Assembly: GCA_037975125.1 (NCBI GenBank)
Contig: CM075857.1
Coordinates: forward strand, 94,606,214-94,670,213
DNA from: Latrodectus hesperus
Lineage: Eukaryota > Arthropoda > Arachnida > Araneae > Theridiidae
DNA: 64,000 nt
Direction: 5' to 3'
Each line of letters begins with the position of its first letter. Position 1 is the stretch's first letter. A program made the translations under genes and the position numbers. Shown here piece by piece: positions 12,550 to 24,772 of the stretch. The notes beneath the pieces are model-generated. The model worked only from the letters and a program-made list of their open reading frames with translations. It was not told where the DNA came from and made no database searches.

Positions 12550-12735
12550 CAGTGTAGAATCCGGTACCCCTTGGTTTGGCAAAATATTTGGCGATACATA
12601 TTGGCGATGAAATTCAATTTCTGGCAACTCAGGGTACCCTATATTTGTGTAGTTTTTGTGTATCGGCCATCTTGTTATTAGCATGTTGGCGCCTATCTTA
12701 GCTTCAAAAATTAGCCAAAGAATCAAGAATTACCC
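12550..12735 (+). mobile_element. MITE-like repeat, copy A1
   Basis: The sequence starts GTGTAGAATCCGGTACCCCT and TGGTTTGGCAAAATATTTGG, and contains repeated TTGGCGAT words. The same start (GTGTAGATACAGGTACCCCT, AGGTTTGG) occurs at 48922, in the same orientation. The right end (AGCCAAAGAATCAAG near 12712) corresponds to CGCCAAAATATCAAGG in the other copy. The ends resemble each other when inverted, suggesting a short nonautonomous DNA transposon. No coding capacity is seen. Confidence 0.55.
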
Positions 12736-13189
12736 GATTGTAAATTTTTGCTAAATTTTTAAATATAAATTTTGTACATTTTAATATTGTATTTAAGATG
12801 CAAAATTATTACTTTAACATTAGAACAAATTTCACAAAGATATCGCAATAAATAAAGGGAGTAAAATTTTTACCCTGCCGTGTTTAAATAAATATATTTA
12901 AAGATAACTCCAATAATGATATTGAATTCATAAATTTAATTGAAGTTCACTTTACTGAAAAATAAATTTAACTTTTATATGAAATATAAATCAAAATATA
13001 TTTATAAAGGATAGATAATATATATTATTAATAATAATATAGTGGATTACATTTAAAAAAATGAAAAGGAATTCGTCAAAAATATAGCTTTCTCTTATAA
13101 GTTTAAAATCATTATATCTTCATGAAAAAAATATTATACCAGTATTTAGCACAGAAAGCGAAAATTTATTTTACAATTTTGAAATTTTA

Positions 13190-13700
13190 GAAATTTTTAC
13201 AGTTTCAATATTTATTAGCGAAACTTGTTTCCGGGATTAGAGCTTGTAAAAATTTCGAAACCAAATAAGAAAAAGAATGGAAATTTGAAACAGAATTGTT
13301 TCAGAAAATGGCAACGTCGAATCCTTTTTACATTACATCTCCGATCAAATTGACTTGATAGGAGAAATATAAAAAGCCTTCAAGTTGTTACCTTAAGCCC
13401 AAGCTACTTTTTTGTTTTGTTTTTTTATTTTCGGGAAAGATAAAAAGCTCGTTTCGAGGGGATGGAATCATCTTGCAGGGGGTCTTGCAAAGGGAAGTCT
13501 TCAGGGATGTGGATTGTCGCTGACAACTGTAGTGCAGAGCAGAGTTCTTCAAAGTCAGCGCAATTCGAGAACATTCTAACCAAATAACTTGGTACATTGG
13601 ATTTTAGGGATTTTTTTCCCTTCTTAGGATATCTAAGTCACAAGGTTCGGGGAAAAATCTCCCTTGTCAAATGGAAAAGCTGAAGGATGGAAGGAGAAGA
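13190..13700. other. GC-higher, low-repeat island
   Basis: Base composition shifts towards GC over about 500 bp, with words such as GGGATGGAATCATCTTGCAG and GGATTGTCGCTGACAACTG. No repeat match was noticed elsewhere in the window. The minus-strand frame at 13388-13597 is unrecognised. Such islands are candidate regulatory DNA; this is inference from composition only. Confidence 0.35.
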
Positions 13701-14219
13701 GATTTTTTAAGATATGAGGCATTTTTTTTTCGTTAAAGTCTTGTAACTCGTGTTTGTTATCAATCGATAAATATTCGAAAGCTAAAAGGAAGAAAGGAAA
13801 TGGCACAAAAATTCCAATTTAAAATTAATCGTATTAGGTTTCTTTCTCGGCCATATTTTTTCCAGTCAATTTAAGTTTTTATCAAATAAAATTTGATGAA
13901 ACTCTCAACATTTTATTAGAAGAAATAAGCTGATAATATCAAAAACCTAAAATTAAAGATTTTGAAGCGCAATTTTTCATATTTTCCTGCATAATTAACT
14001 AAATGTAATTAAGTGGTTTAAATTTCGAAAAGCATTATTATATTAACATTTATGTCAAATAAATTATAACAATTCCTACACCTTAATATTAAATGGAAAT
14101 ATAGTATTCAGCAGTAGAATAAAGCTCATTAGAATGAGAAGTACCTGATTCGATTCTCAATTACTGTAACATCTTCCTTCAATATCGACGTGGGAGCTTG
14201 AAAGCTTTTCAGATTTCTT

Positions 14220-14357
<138 letters not shown>

Positions 14358-14361
14358 AATT

Positions 14362-14400
14362 GAAACGTTTTCAAACTCAATCAATATGTTTAATGATTCC

Positions 14401-14431
<31 letters not shown>

Positions 14432-14473
14432 TGAGGAATCATTAAACATATTGATTGAGTTTGAAAACGTTTC
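14362..14473. repeat. Perfect 40-bp inverted repeat around an AT loop
   Basis: The left arm 14362-14401 (starts GAAACGTTTTCAAACTC) is the exact reverse complement of the right arm 14434-14473 (ends GAGTTTGAAAACGTTTC). The 32-base spacer is almost pure AT. It begins 10 bp after the (AT)n tract. A perfect long palindrome with an AT loop can extrude as a cruciform and is either very recent or maintained. Confidence 0.95.
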
Positions 14474-14479
14474 GAGTGC

Positions 14480-17345
14480 ATCCTCCTGTGGGATTGTTTA
14501 TGATATTTTAAATCAAAATATTTTTCCAAATTTAATGACAAACCATAATTGTTTAATTCATATTGCATTTGTTCACTTAGAATTTAATTAGATTATTAAA
14601 GATATATTTATCCAGGGTTTCAAAAAATTTACCTATTATGATAGGCAGTTAAAATTACATGTAGCACTATATACTGTATCAATTTTATGATATTATAACT
14701 GTATCCATTTTATAATATTGATACAGTTATTGTTTCATAAAATAAAGTATATGCTTTTATAATTTGTTTTTACTTAATATTCTGTTGATTTTTTCTCTAG
14801 TCTACATATTTTCAACCATACATTATTTTATAATATTTTTCTTTTCATTAATTTCCAAATTTAAAATTAAAAATAATCATTTTTTTTATTTTTTCATAAT
14901 TGTGTATTTAATTACTTGCTTTCAAGTGCTTTTTGGTGAAGATAATCAAATAATAAATATTTCAAACGTTAAGATAATCTTAATGTTTGAACATTTATTC
15001 CTTGACAGTTTATAAATGAATTAATGTACGTTTGTGAAGTCAAAGATTGCTTTGGTTTACTTTTAAAAGAAAATAAATGAAAAGATTAAAAATTTTTTTG
15101 AAAGCTCAAAACTACATTTTGTAATACAATAATAAATAGAAAACAGTTAAAATATATTTTTATTATTTAAAGCGTGGAAATAGAAGTTAAAATAATATAA
15201 ATTTCAAATAGAAAATCTAAAATTTGAATAAGTCTTCTATACTCCATGCTTTTTTTTAACGAATTTATTTTACCAGAATAAGTGTTTTATTTTGAATATT
15301 CATAGCCAATAACTATACAGTTCAAATAAAAATTAAATATTTTAGTAAAAAAAAAATAAAAACATTTCATTTCTTTTTTTACGGCTTTTTTTTATAATTT
15401 TCGAGTGAATGAATGTAAAATAACAAGATACAACTGCAAATAAGTCATTATAGTGAAAGCAAATAAAATTTGTAGGTTAGTGGGAGCTAATTATTGAAAA
15501 ATGTCATACTCCATCATACTCCACTTTTTAAAAATTGAATTACTGAAGGAATACAGTAATTGAAAGATTTGAAAACATTTAAAAAAGTAAATAAATTTGA
15601 ATTACTTTAACAAAATAACTACAAGATGAACATTAGAAATATATATTATTTTGATTCGTAAAAAGAGTACACAATATGATATCATTATATTATTTTTTCA
15701 ATGCTAGTTTTTCACGTATTCAGAATATTGATAGATCTAATTATTTCTTGATGCTGCTGACTTTCAAATATTTATAATGAATAATTACATTATTGTTATT
15801 TAGATATTAAGTACTAGAATTTTCTTTGCTTAATTAGAAATTTTCCCTTATTAAGGTAACTATTTCCTTTATTAATATAATAGAAATAATTGTGTAACAG
15901 TTGAGTAATTTTCAAAAACATAAAATCCAAAAATTATGTTTTTGAAACATTAGAATTCAGTTCTTAAAAGTTATTACGAATTTAATGCAAAGAAGTTAAC
16001 TCTAATCGGTAATAAAGAGAAAGGTCTCTTTAATTTAAAATCTTATCTTATGCAAATAGATGCTATTCAAAAGAGTAATTTTAAAAGTTACCAAGTTAAA
16101 ATCTTCATTAGGAAAAGCAAGTTAAATGTAATTGATTATGTTAAATTACTAAAAGGAAACTGACTAGATTTCTAGTTTCATTACTTTAAAAGAATTAAAC
16201 TGAACAGATTTGTATTCGACGAAAACGTTATAAGCATCCCATAAACCCAATGCTATTTTTTTGTTTCATTTATGATATTTTTCTTTTTATTTCAATAAAT
16301 TAATGATGATAGCTTATTACGATTTTAAATCTTAACAATTCTAAACTGGATTGAAATTTATTATCCCAAGCATACGAAAAAATTTTAATTAAATTTTATT
16401 TCCTTCTGTAATCAAATAAATGTTTCATTATTATTCATTAAATTTAATTTTATGAAATCATTTGAAATAAACATTACTTAAAAATTTGAATGGAAATAAA
16501 ATTATAATCAAGCAAATGGTAATTATGGAATGACATGCCATTTATTATCTTTTTAATTATGGATGAAAGAATTTTCATTTTCTTTTAATAATTGACTCTT
16601 CAATTTTATTATGAAATTATTAATAGCGTTTTTCTTTAGCAATCAACAATTTTTTTTCTTATTTTATTTAAACAGAAAACAATAAACCGTATCCTTAAAT
16701 CTTTTTAATGAAATCGTCTGATCTGTCACACACGCGACGAAATGAAAACGAGAAAAGAAACATGGCCACACGCTAACGGTGTAAATATTTTTTTAAGAAA
16801 GAAATTGCTTATGAGCATTGGGTTTTGTGTAATGATGTTGAAAATGGAACTGGAGAATGATTCTGATAAAATCTGCAAATGATTTCATAATCAAAATTAC
16901 AACATTAATAAAAGGTCTTTAAATGAGAAGCCGGATCATTTATTCAATATTGATGTGGAAGAAAAATAGAGTTTCTGAGCGGTTTTACGATTTCCCTCAA
17001 CATATAGATTTAAATTTTTATTACTTAAAATAAAGCATTTATTTTACATTGAATAGACAACATAAAGTTCAATTCTTACTGGAAATATATCATGGCATTG
17101 GAAAACAGTTCGTATTTTTTATTTATATTTATTGGTGTGATTTGTTTTGTTTACCGCACAATGGACACCTTCAGCATGTGTGGTCTAAATAGACAGATAC
17201 TGATAGCTTCAAGGGGATTCCGAAATTTTACATACATACATTACCGAAGCTTGAATCGAACTCATAAAATATTTAGCTGAAAACCAGAGCATTAAAAGCC
17301 TGTAATTCAGCCACAAATTAGTAGGATTAAAATATATTACTATTT
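14480..17345. other. AT-rich stretch, nothing recognised
   Basis: No gene was recognised. A small hairpin AACTGTATC/GATACAGTT lies near 14698-14730. The frames at 14764-15015 and 17092-17280 are unrecognised. A short GC-higher patch lies around 16715-16785. Confidence 0.5.
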
Positions 17346-17360
17346 TAAGTAAAAAATTAG

Positions 17361-17630
17361 TGGTCAGCGTGCCTGACTACGGATAAGGAGGTCCTGGGCT
17401 CGAATCCTGGTTCGGGCATGGATGTACTTTCTCTCTCTATCTGTCCTGTCTTTGTCCTTTCCTTGTATGAATGAGGTGTGAATGGTTGCCTACCCTATAA
17501 ACGGGTCCCTGTGGCATGTGTGTACTGAGGAAGTCAGACTCCACACCAAAATATGGTTCAGTTGGAAAAGTGGAGCAGCGCACCCCATATTGCCCGCCTA
17601 GGTGGCACTCGACAATAAATGAATGAATGA
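17361..17630 (+). mobile_element. tRNA-headed SINE, family A, copy 1 (5' truncated)
   Basis: The element begins within the pol III A box (TGGTCAGCGTGC), followed by a B box (GGCTCGAATCC) and then a unique body. The body contains TATGAATGAGGTGTGAATGG, CCTATAAACGGGTCCC and GTGGAGCAGCGCACCCC. The tail is (GAAT)n. A perfect 14-bp target-site duplication, AAGTAAAAAATTAG, flanks it at 17347-17360 and 17631-17644. Compared with the copy at 36013, about 18 bases of the head are missing although the duplication is intact. This is the mark of incomplete LINE-driven reverse transcription. Confidence 0.95.
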
Positions 17631-17649
17631 AAGTAAAAAATTAGATTTT

Positions 17650-19130
17650 AATAATAAAATGCATTATTAAAAAACCTTAACTATAATTAAGTGAGGAAAT
17701 ATTTTATATTTGAAAGGAAAAGCTTTTGTATATTTATTTACAACTTCCTATTTCTGAACTTAAATTGTTATATTTCCTCCGTTAGATGAATTTTATACTT
17801 ATTTTAAGTATGAAAATACAATTCATTCAAGATAAATGTTGCGTAAATTACAATTTCATTAAAAACGCATTGATCTGCTTATATTCTATTCTGTCAACAG
17901 ATGGCAGTACTAATTTTATTTAAACTAAATTAAAACTTTTTGTCGAATTATAAGTAATTATAAGCTACCAGGCATTTTTATGCTTAATGTGTTTTAAACT
18001 TATAAAGGTATGAGCAAATCTTTTTTTTTGTGGGAAAATTTCTATAGACAGTTTTTTTTTCTTGCTTAAATAAGATTTATTTTGTAAATACTAATTGAGC
18101 ATTTTTCAAATACGTTTTAAAGATTTTCGTCATTGTTATTACTTTTATATTTAATTTCCTCTTTTGCTATAGGTTATAATTAGATTACAAAGTTATGTTT
18201 ATTTTAATATAAGCAATTCAAAAATTAAATACTTAATTTTTATAATTTATATGAAGTTTTACGAACAAACATGACAACAGAAAAAAAGTAAAAATTATTT
18301 TCACAAGAAGCAAACTCAACACATTTAAACACAAAGTCTTATGAAAAATAACTACATATAAAATGCTTAGAAGATTCTCATACATTTCAGTATATTGCAT
18401 AATCATCTTATGATCATTTATTAGAATATAATTGCATGAGCGAACACTATAAGAAACAAACAACGGTTAAGTCAAACATTCCTCGTTTTAACATAGCATA
18501 AAGTATTAATTAATCCGAAAAAGGAGTCCAATTTGTATACAAATGATCTTGTATTTTACCAATATTTTTATTAAAACGTACTTTATCGTCCTAATTCCAC
18601 ACACAAAAAGAAATAATAGCAGATTATCGAAAATTACAAATTTAAAAAAAGATTAAAAAAGAAAAAAAAGATTTCAATTTATCTTTTCCCCTTTTTATTT
18701 AAAGTAAGAGCGATAATTTTCACCTAATAGCAACCCAGTATAATTACTAACATGGTTACATTTTTTTTAAATAATCTTCTTTAAAAATAAGTACCTGCAT
18801 ATGGCAGAATGAAAAGAGTTTTCCAAGTTATTAATTTATTACATTTGAATAATTTGCTGTAGGGACTCATTATTGGAGAATGATTTTGTTTAGTAGATTG
18901 TTATTAAAATTATAATATATCGTTTTTTATTATTGGTAAGCAATTACACTTATAAAATGAAATTCAAACTCAAATATCATAAAATTAATTTTACTCATAG
19001 CTCATTTATTCCAACCTTTTATGATTGATTCAACATCATTTGAGTCAAAGTTAAAGAACAGATCATTTCCTTCAAATATTGAAAAGAAGCCAGAATAGTT
19101 GTTTCGATTAAAGCTCGAGAGAGATAAAAT
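17650..19130. other. AT-rich stretch, nothing recognised
   Basis: No gene or repeat was recognised. The minus-strand frame at 18233-18463 is hydrophobic by virtue of AT-rich codons and shows no known motif. Confidence 0.5.
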
Positions 19131-19135
19131 CAGCT

Positions 19136-19425
19136 CTGTTGTTGTGTTGTTGTTGCTTATCCCCGACTGGCGTGACAGTACCATCACACCAGCCCCATGA
19201 ATCCAAAAATAGTCAGTCTCTCAAGCACCACCTCCGGTCTCAAATCCATGTCCCCTCTCTCACACCCAATGCACTGAAAAATAAAGGGTGTAAGAGCAGC
19301 TTCTGTTGGTACAGAGTACCTGGACCACTCAAGGCAGAACCCAAGGGTAGAAGTCTGACTTTTCTCCATTGTCCCAGGCTTTAGCTGGACATAGTGGAGT
19401 GGCCTTCATGCCTTAGGTGACTCAA
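19136..19425 (-). mobile_element. Probable SINE fragment with CAA tail (family E)
   Basis: On the plus strand the block opens with a TTG-rich stretch (19138-19158), which is a reversed CAA tail. It continues for about 280 bp of sequence much richer in GC than its surroundings. Reading the minus strand, the tail is preceded by GTCACGCCAGTCGGGGATAA. No clear tRNA head or target duplication was found, so it may be 5' truncated. The overlapping open frames on both strands are not coding. Confidence 0.55.
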
Positions 19426-19616
19426 TTTGCTCTATGTAATTGTGATAAACTAGAACAAAATTCTAAGAAATCCCCTGGAGAATTTTTATGCCTATCAGAA
19501 TAGCAATAGCATAAACTGCACTATTCCACAGCGACTTAAACCAAAATGCATTAAAGGAGAAAAGTACCACGCATACGATCTTCATTTTGTTTGCACGGTT
19601 TTATATGAAGACACAG

Positions 19617-19844
19617 GGCGCGGTGGCCTGTTTGGTTACAGCATTTCTCTGATTATCAGAAGGTAGAGTTTGAATACTGACCAAAAGAAGATCCGTCGTG
19701 TCTATTAATGGCTTTTGGGGAACGAAAATAATTCTCAATGTCCTTCAAGTGTTGATACCTTCTGGTATGGTAAATTAAGTCTAGTGACCTTCTGAATGAT
19801 TTTTGCCTCTAAAATTCGAAGATCCCCTTATTTTCAAGGTCACT
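19617..19844 (+). mobile_element. tRNA-headed SINE, family B, copy 1
   Basis: The head contains GCGGTGGCCTGTTTGGTTAC (A box), then GATTATCAGAAGGTAGAG and the B box GAGTTTGAATACTG, followed by AAGAAGATCCGTCGTGTCTA. The same order (GATTATCAGAAGGTA type, TTCGAAT, AAGATCAGT, TGTTC) appears at 23795 and, more diverged, at 26956. Its 3' part leads directly into the 98-bp tandem array. Confidence 0.75.
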
Positions 19845-20334
19845 ATGGCACACCCACTGATTGCCATAAAGGTGCCATCAATTCCACCCCTTGTAGTCTC
19901 TGGGCTAGGTACAGGGAAGCATGCTGGTGCAACAACAACACTATGGCACACCCACTGATTGCCATAAAGGTGCCATCAATTCCACCCCTTGTAGTCTCTG
20001 GGCTAGGTACAGGGAAGCATACTGGTGCAACAACAACACTATGGCACACCCACTGATTGCCATAAAGGTGCCATCAATTCCACCCCTTGTAGTCTCTGGG
20101 CTAGGTACAGGGAAGCATGCTGGTGCAACAACAATACTATGGCACACCCACTGATTGCCATAAAAGTGCCATCAATTCCACCCCTTGTAGTCTCTGGGCT
20201 AGGTACAGGGAAGCATGCTGGTGCAACAACAACATTATGGAACACCCACTGAGTGCCATAAAGGTGCCATCAATTCCACCCCTTGTAGTCTCTGGGATAG
20301 GTACAGGGAAGCATGCTGGTGCAACAACAACAAC
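19845..20334. repeat. 98-bp tandem repeat, five copies, ending in CAA runs
   Basis: Units start with ATGGCACACCCACTGATTGC at 19845, 19943, 20041, 20139 and 20237, with exactly 98 bases between starts and very few substitutions. Each unit ends GGTGCAACAACAACAC or a variant, the kind of tail found on SINEs in this window. The simplest reading is that the 3' end of the SINE-B copy was amplified in tandem. The period is not a multiple of three and both strands give overlapping frames, so it is not coding. Confidence 0.95.
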
Positions 20335-20344
20335 CCTTTGTAGT

Positions 20345-21110
20345 GCTTAAAAGTGAAAAATCTAGTACCTGGGGATTAGAAAAATATGTAAAACAACTAA
20401 TTATATATATAGGCATAAAATAAATCCTTGATAGATTATATCGATAAGATAATAAATCCTTAGCAAATTTTTGCTCAAGCTACACATGAAATCTTTTATA
20501 AATTAAATTTAATATTTTGTTATAAAAGACCCTTGATAAAGATAAAATTCAAATGAAAACTCATCACTAGAGATTATTTTCCTAATAGGTCTTCAGCGTA
20601 TCAAGTTTTGCAAGATTAAAGATTCTCTGTTGATGAGGTACGAAATTTCGGAAAGAAAGATACTATGTGCGATATCAGTCTTATTTACTTGACCATGGAT
20701 TGAAATTTAGAAGCTTTGATCAGCAGAAAATTCTATAGAAAATATGTAAAATAAAAAAATATTTAAAGGAATTTTAAGATTAAATAGATTTAATGTCTTG
20801 TGGAGAAAGATTTCAATCTAGAGATGGAAGGGATTTTGGTTGGATATTTGTCTCAACCGAAAATTATCATACTGAAGAGGTCTATGTGTGTTAAGAACTG
20901 ACAAAACTAATATCCCTTTGCTAATGTGGTGTAAAAGTTTGGGGATGAGGTTGCAAGGTCAATTGCCCATCTCATGTCATCTGAACGTAGCTTTAAATTG
21001 TGAGTAAGGTGGCATTTATTTGTGGCTTTGATATTTAAAAATTATCAGCCGGAAACGTTGCAATGTAACCTAAATTCACTTATGGATTCCTTCATTTGTC
21101 ATTTTGAAAT
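20345..21110. other. AT-rich stretch, nothing recognised
   Basis: No gene or repeat was recognised. Confidence 0.5.
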
Positions 21111-21119
21111 CTTTCTAAA

Positions 21120-21560
21120 ACATCACCAGCTTCAATTTCCTCTCAATTTTTATCTCACGAGCTGCTTCCTTCTCACTCTCAGATCATTTGTCTGTGGATG
21201 ATACAAAGTGAAAACAAATTATTCTACGCCCCCGCATTCATTAAATGTGGCTTTTTTATGACATATAATTGACAAGTCTGAAACTTTTATCAGTATTTCC
21301 TTGAGTACACCAATTTTCCCAGTGGTTGAGGAAATTTGAAAGGAAATATGATACCGTTGCCACAAAACGTAAGGGGGTGGCAATCGTTTTCTGAGAGGGT
21401 GCCCTGTTTATCTCTGAGACACCGATAAGGGCTGCTGAAAGGGGGTGTTGAAAATTGAGATTCGCGAGACACACCCATGCGATAAAGGGGGCTATCATTT
21501 ACATATTGAAGACACTCACCCCCTTCGAAGATTGACACTTCCAGCTGCTATCCAGAGAAA
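21120..21560. other. GC-higher, low-repeat island
   Basis: G-rich words (AAGGGGGTGGCAATCG, GAAAGGGGGTGTTG) and CG dinucleotides set this block apart from its surroundings. Open frames on both strands overlap each other and show no known motif. It is a candidate regulatory or exon-bearing block, on composition only. Confidence 0.35.
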
Positions 21561-22338
21561 AATGCTATACCGTGACCTAGAAAATTATTCATTTTTTTAT
21601 GGAATGATACATTGTATAGATGAGTTCGTTTATGTATATTTTTCGAAAAAGACACTGACTTAGAGTGAGTTAAAGAAAAATGTGTTATTCAATTTAATAA
21701 CTACCCGACTAAATAATAAAGTGTTGCACTTTTCCTTCTGTGAATGTTGTTATTAGATAAAGTAAAAATTACACAAATGGTTTCAGTTGAAATGGAGTTG
21801 AGAAATTTTCGAAAATGAATGTTCTATAAATCATATTCACTCTTTTTAGTTCTCAATTATTATATTTCGTTTCACTATCAACTTTATATATTTCTTTATA
21901 TTAATACTTATATTACTTTTCCATTTACATTCTTTTCATTCATTCTTTTTTGCTTATGTATTATTTATTTCACCATTTATAGTTAAATTATATTTGTATT
22001 CTTATATTTCTTTGTAAAAGGAACTCAATAAAACTAAAAAGTATTAAAAACAGTATAACATTAATAAAATACGGTTATTATTTATTTATATTTTTACGTT
22101 TTCTGTTGTTTGTTTATGATTACAGTAACCGAATTTAGCTGCCGATTGGCAACTAAATACTGGTTTCTGTCTAGTAATTTAGACCCAAAATTATAACACG
22201 AGGTTGATATACGAGGAAACATTCTCCTCTTAAAACTCGTGTGTGTGTAGCGGTCGCCTACGGGGAGGGATATCGAACCCGATGAATTCGAAAGTTGAAA
22301 ATGATGCAATCTAGATGTCCTTATGTGATGTTATTATG

Positions 22339-22340
<2 letters not shown>

Positions 22341-22387
<47 letters not shown>
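22341..22387. repeat. (AT)n microsatellite
   Basis: This AT run directly abuts the 3' end of a minus-strand SINE-C copy. Confidence 0.97.
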
Positions 22388-22391
<4 letters not shown>

Positions 22392-22563
22392 CCATGGCAC
22401 TACAGCCCATGTGGGCCTAGGTCTTCAGTGCCCATAACTGTTTTCATGACCGAGGGCCCTGAGGTGCGAAGCATATGTCCCAGTTAGGTGGTCGGCCTAA
22501 CGTAAGACTCCCAGTGTTTAGTTACCAAGCATGCTTGGTACTCAGTTAATTGACCTACTAAAG

Positions 22564-22565
<2 letters not shown>
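22387..22565 (-). mobile_element. SINE family C, copy 1 (5' truncated)
   Basis: On the plus strand this reads CTCCATGGCACTACAGCCC, ATGTGGGCCTAGG, TTTTCATGACCGAGGGCCC and then the palindrome ACCAAGCATGCTTGGT. It matches 24286-24469 in the same orientation, and the inverse of the 3' part of the plus-strand copy at 28009-28252. The tRNA-like head is absent. Both ends lie in AT tracts, so a target duplication cannot be defined. Confidence 0.85.

Positions 22566-22642
<77 letters not shown>
22566..22642. repeat. (AT)n microsatellite
   Basis: This AT run lies on the other side of the SINE-C copy. The two tracts together suggest insertion into one AT tract. Confidence 0.97.
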
Positions 22643-22644
<2 letters not shown>

Positions 22645-23287
22645 CAAAAAGACTGACTCTTCAGCCTCGAAGACTTAAAAAGCTTGAAAGGTCTACTTAG
22701 TGTACTACTTACTGAACATTCTTTATTTTAATAAATAAATATATATATATATACATAAAGACCTAATAATATACTTAAATATAAAAACATCGTTATATTT
22801 AATTTTATTTTATTATCTTCGACATTTCAAATTTTAATTTACGTATTTTACTTGAATTTCATGTGTTAATTATAGATCTCGTTTGTATCACAAAGAAATC
22901 GAACTTATTTATTCGTTTATTTTCCCTACCCTTCTTATTTATGTCCATTTTAAACTTTACTTATTTTATGTTTGCTCACTTGTGTGTGTGTTTTGAATTT
23001 TGTGTGTGATTTTGCGTTGCATTGTTGAGTGGAGTTTTGGACTTTTCCCTTTATGTCATTGCGGAAAATTATATTTTGTACCACCGGTGCCAACACCCAC
23101 TAGTGAAGATTTACTTCTGTTTTTGCGGTATTTTGTCAACATATTCCATCTTTAAAACATTCTTGTGTTTTTCTAATTGTTTTATTTATTTAAGTAAGTT
23201 GCTAACAAAATGTAAAAGCTATTTGTAACATTATTACGTGCTTTGTGATTTTTGTGATTACTTAAATTTAATTATTAGCATATGTAA

Positions 23288-23455
<168 letters not shown>

Positions 23456-23794
23456 AATACCTGATTAAATTTTTATGTGTTGAGGTGATTCAACAGGAAG
23501 ACTCCCGAGTAGCAACTCGAGAAATAAGTGTGTACTATGAAAAAATCCAACCTTATTTAATTATTTAAACAGAGGTGAAATAGAATCGCAAATCTTTCAC
23601 TTTGAACAGACTTTGGTCGAGATGCTGTAGTTCACTTTTGAATGAATGGCTCCTGATTTAGTCCTAACAAAGTTAATGGATTGGTTTTCTTCCTGGCATA
23701 TCTATCACAGTAAGTACTTGTATTTTCAAGAAGTTTTTCTATTGTATCACCGATTTTTTGCTAGTCTACAACCATTTTTTGTAAAAAAGGTCAA

Positions 23795-24102
23795 TAGCCC
23801 ACGTTGGCCTAGTTGGTTAGGAGTCGTTCTCATTATCAGAAGGTAATGAGTTCGAATTCCAGTTCAACTAAAGATCAGTTTTGTTCAGTAAAAGTGGTTG
23901 GCTTAAGTTAAACAGGTCGTGGTCGCATTGTCGTCTAAGTGACATGATACCTCTGAGGTTTTCAGATCTATTTTGGCCACTATAATGAAGGGCTATTTTG
24001 ACCACTTCTTCTAAATTACAAAAACTCCCACTCAGCTGCTTCCTCTAAATGGTAGAGACAAACTCTTTAAACAGTGTTGTACGCAGGAACAACAACAACA
24101 CA
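23795..24102 (+). mobile_element. tRNA-headed SINE, family B, copy 2
   Basis: The head GCCCACGTTGGCCTAGTTGG continues into ATTATCAGAAGGTAATGAG and a good B box (GAGTTCGAATTCC), then AAAGATCAGTTTTGTTC. The element ends in an (AAC)n tail at about 24088-24102. Its head is closer to a tRNA than those of the other B copies. Flanking duplication is unclear. The 66-codon frame across 23646-23846 merely runs into it. Confidence 0.85.
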
Positions 24103-24164
24103 AAGGAAATATAAAGGGGAATCTTCAGTTTGAAATGAATACCGAACTATTGTAAAAATAAAAA

Positions 24165-24240
24165 TCAGAAGTAAGTATCGAACTCATAAACTCTTGAAAT
24201 TAAAGCCAGACTACTAATCCTTGTGTTGGCAGTTCCATTA
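24165..24240 (-). repeat. Possible tRNA-like SINE head relic
   Basis: The reverse complement has a TTCGATAC-type B-box-like word after an AGTAGTCTGGCTTTAATTTC stretch. That order resembles a decayed SINE head. The support is weak. Confidence 0.25.
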
Positions 24241-24285
24241 AAAACTTCCAAAAAAGCATTCAAATATAATTAGTTTTTCTAAACT

Positions 24286-24469
24286 AAACTAAACTCCATG
24301 GCACGACAGCCCATGTGGGCCAAGGCCTACAGTGCTCATAACTGTTTTCATGACCGAGGGCCCTGGGGTGCGAAGCATATGTTCCATTAGGTGGTCAGCC
24401 TAACGAAAGACCCCCAGTGTTTAGTTCCCAAGCATGCTTGGTACTCAGTGAATCGACCCACTGAAGGGA
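24286..24469 (-). mobile_element. SINE family C, copy 2 (5' truncated)
   Basis: The element is flanked by a perfect 11-bp duplication, TTTTCTAAACT, at 24275-24285 and 24470-24480. On the plus strand it starts with AAACT repeats (the reversed tail) and CTCCATGGCACGACAGCCC. It contains CCAAGCATGCTTGG and ends CCCACTGAAGGGA. Compared with the copy at 28009, the tRNA-like head is missing although the duplication is intact, as expected from 5' truncation during retroposition. Confidence 0.92.
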
Positions 24470-24772
24470 TTTTCTAAACTACCTGACAATTATTTTGAGC
24501 TGTTTGGCTACCTACTTAGCATTGTTATATATAAATAATTATATTTTACTGAATGCAAAATTCTTTATCGCTTAAAATTGTTATTCTTGTGTTTAATGTT
24601 TGATTTCAAGCAAATTTAGAAATTTTTTATGTTTTAAGCTTCATGAGTTTATATAAATACAATATAATAATTAGTTGTCCTCATAAGCTAACATAATTCA
24701 TTTAAATGTTTTAACTATCATAAAAATATTCTATTTAATTGTGTACCTTATTGAGGAAAATATATATCATCT

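Noticed and set aside
19796..20350. Six overlapping frames on both strands with repeated peptide text
   Set aside because: They are made by the 98-bp tandem repeat; the period is not a multiple of three and both strands are equally open.
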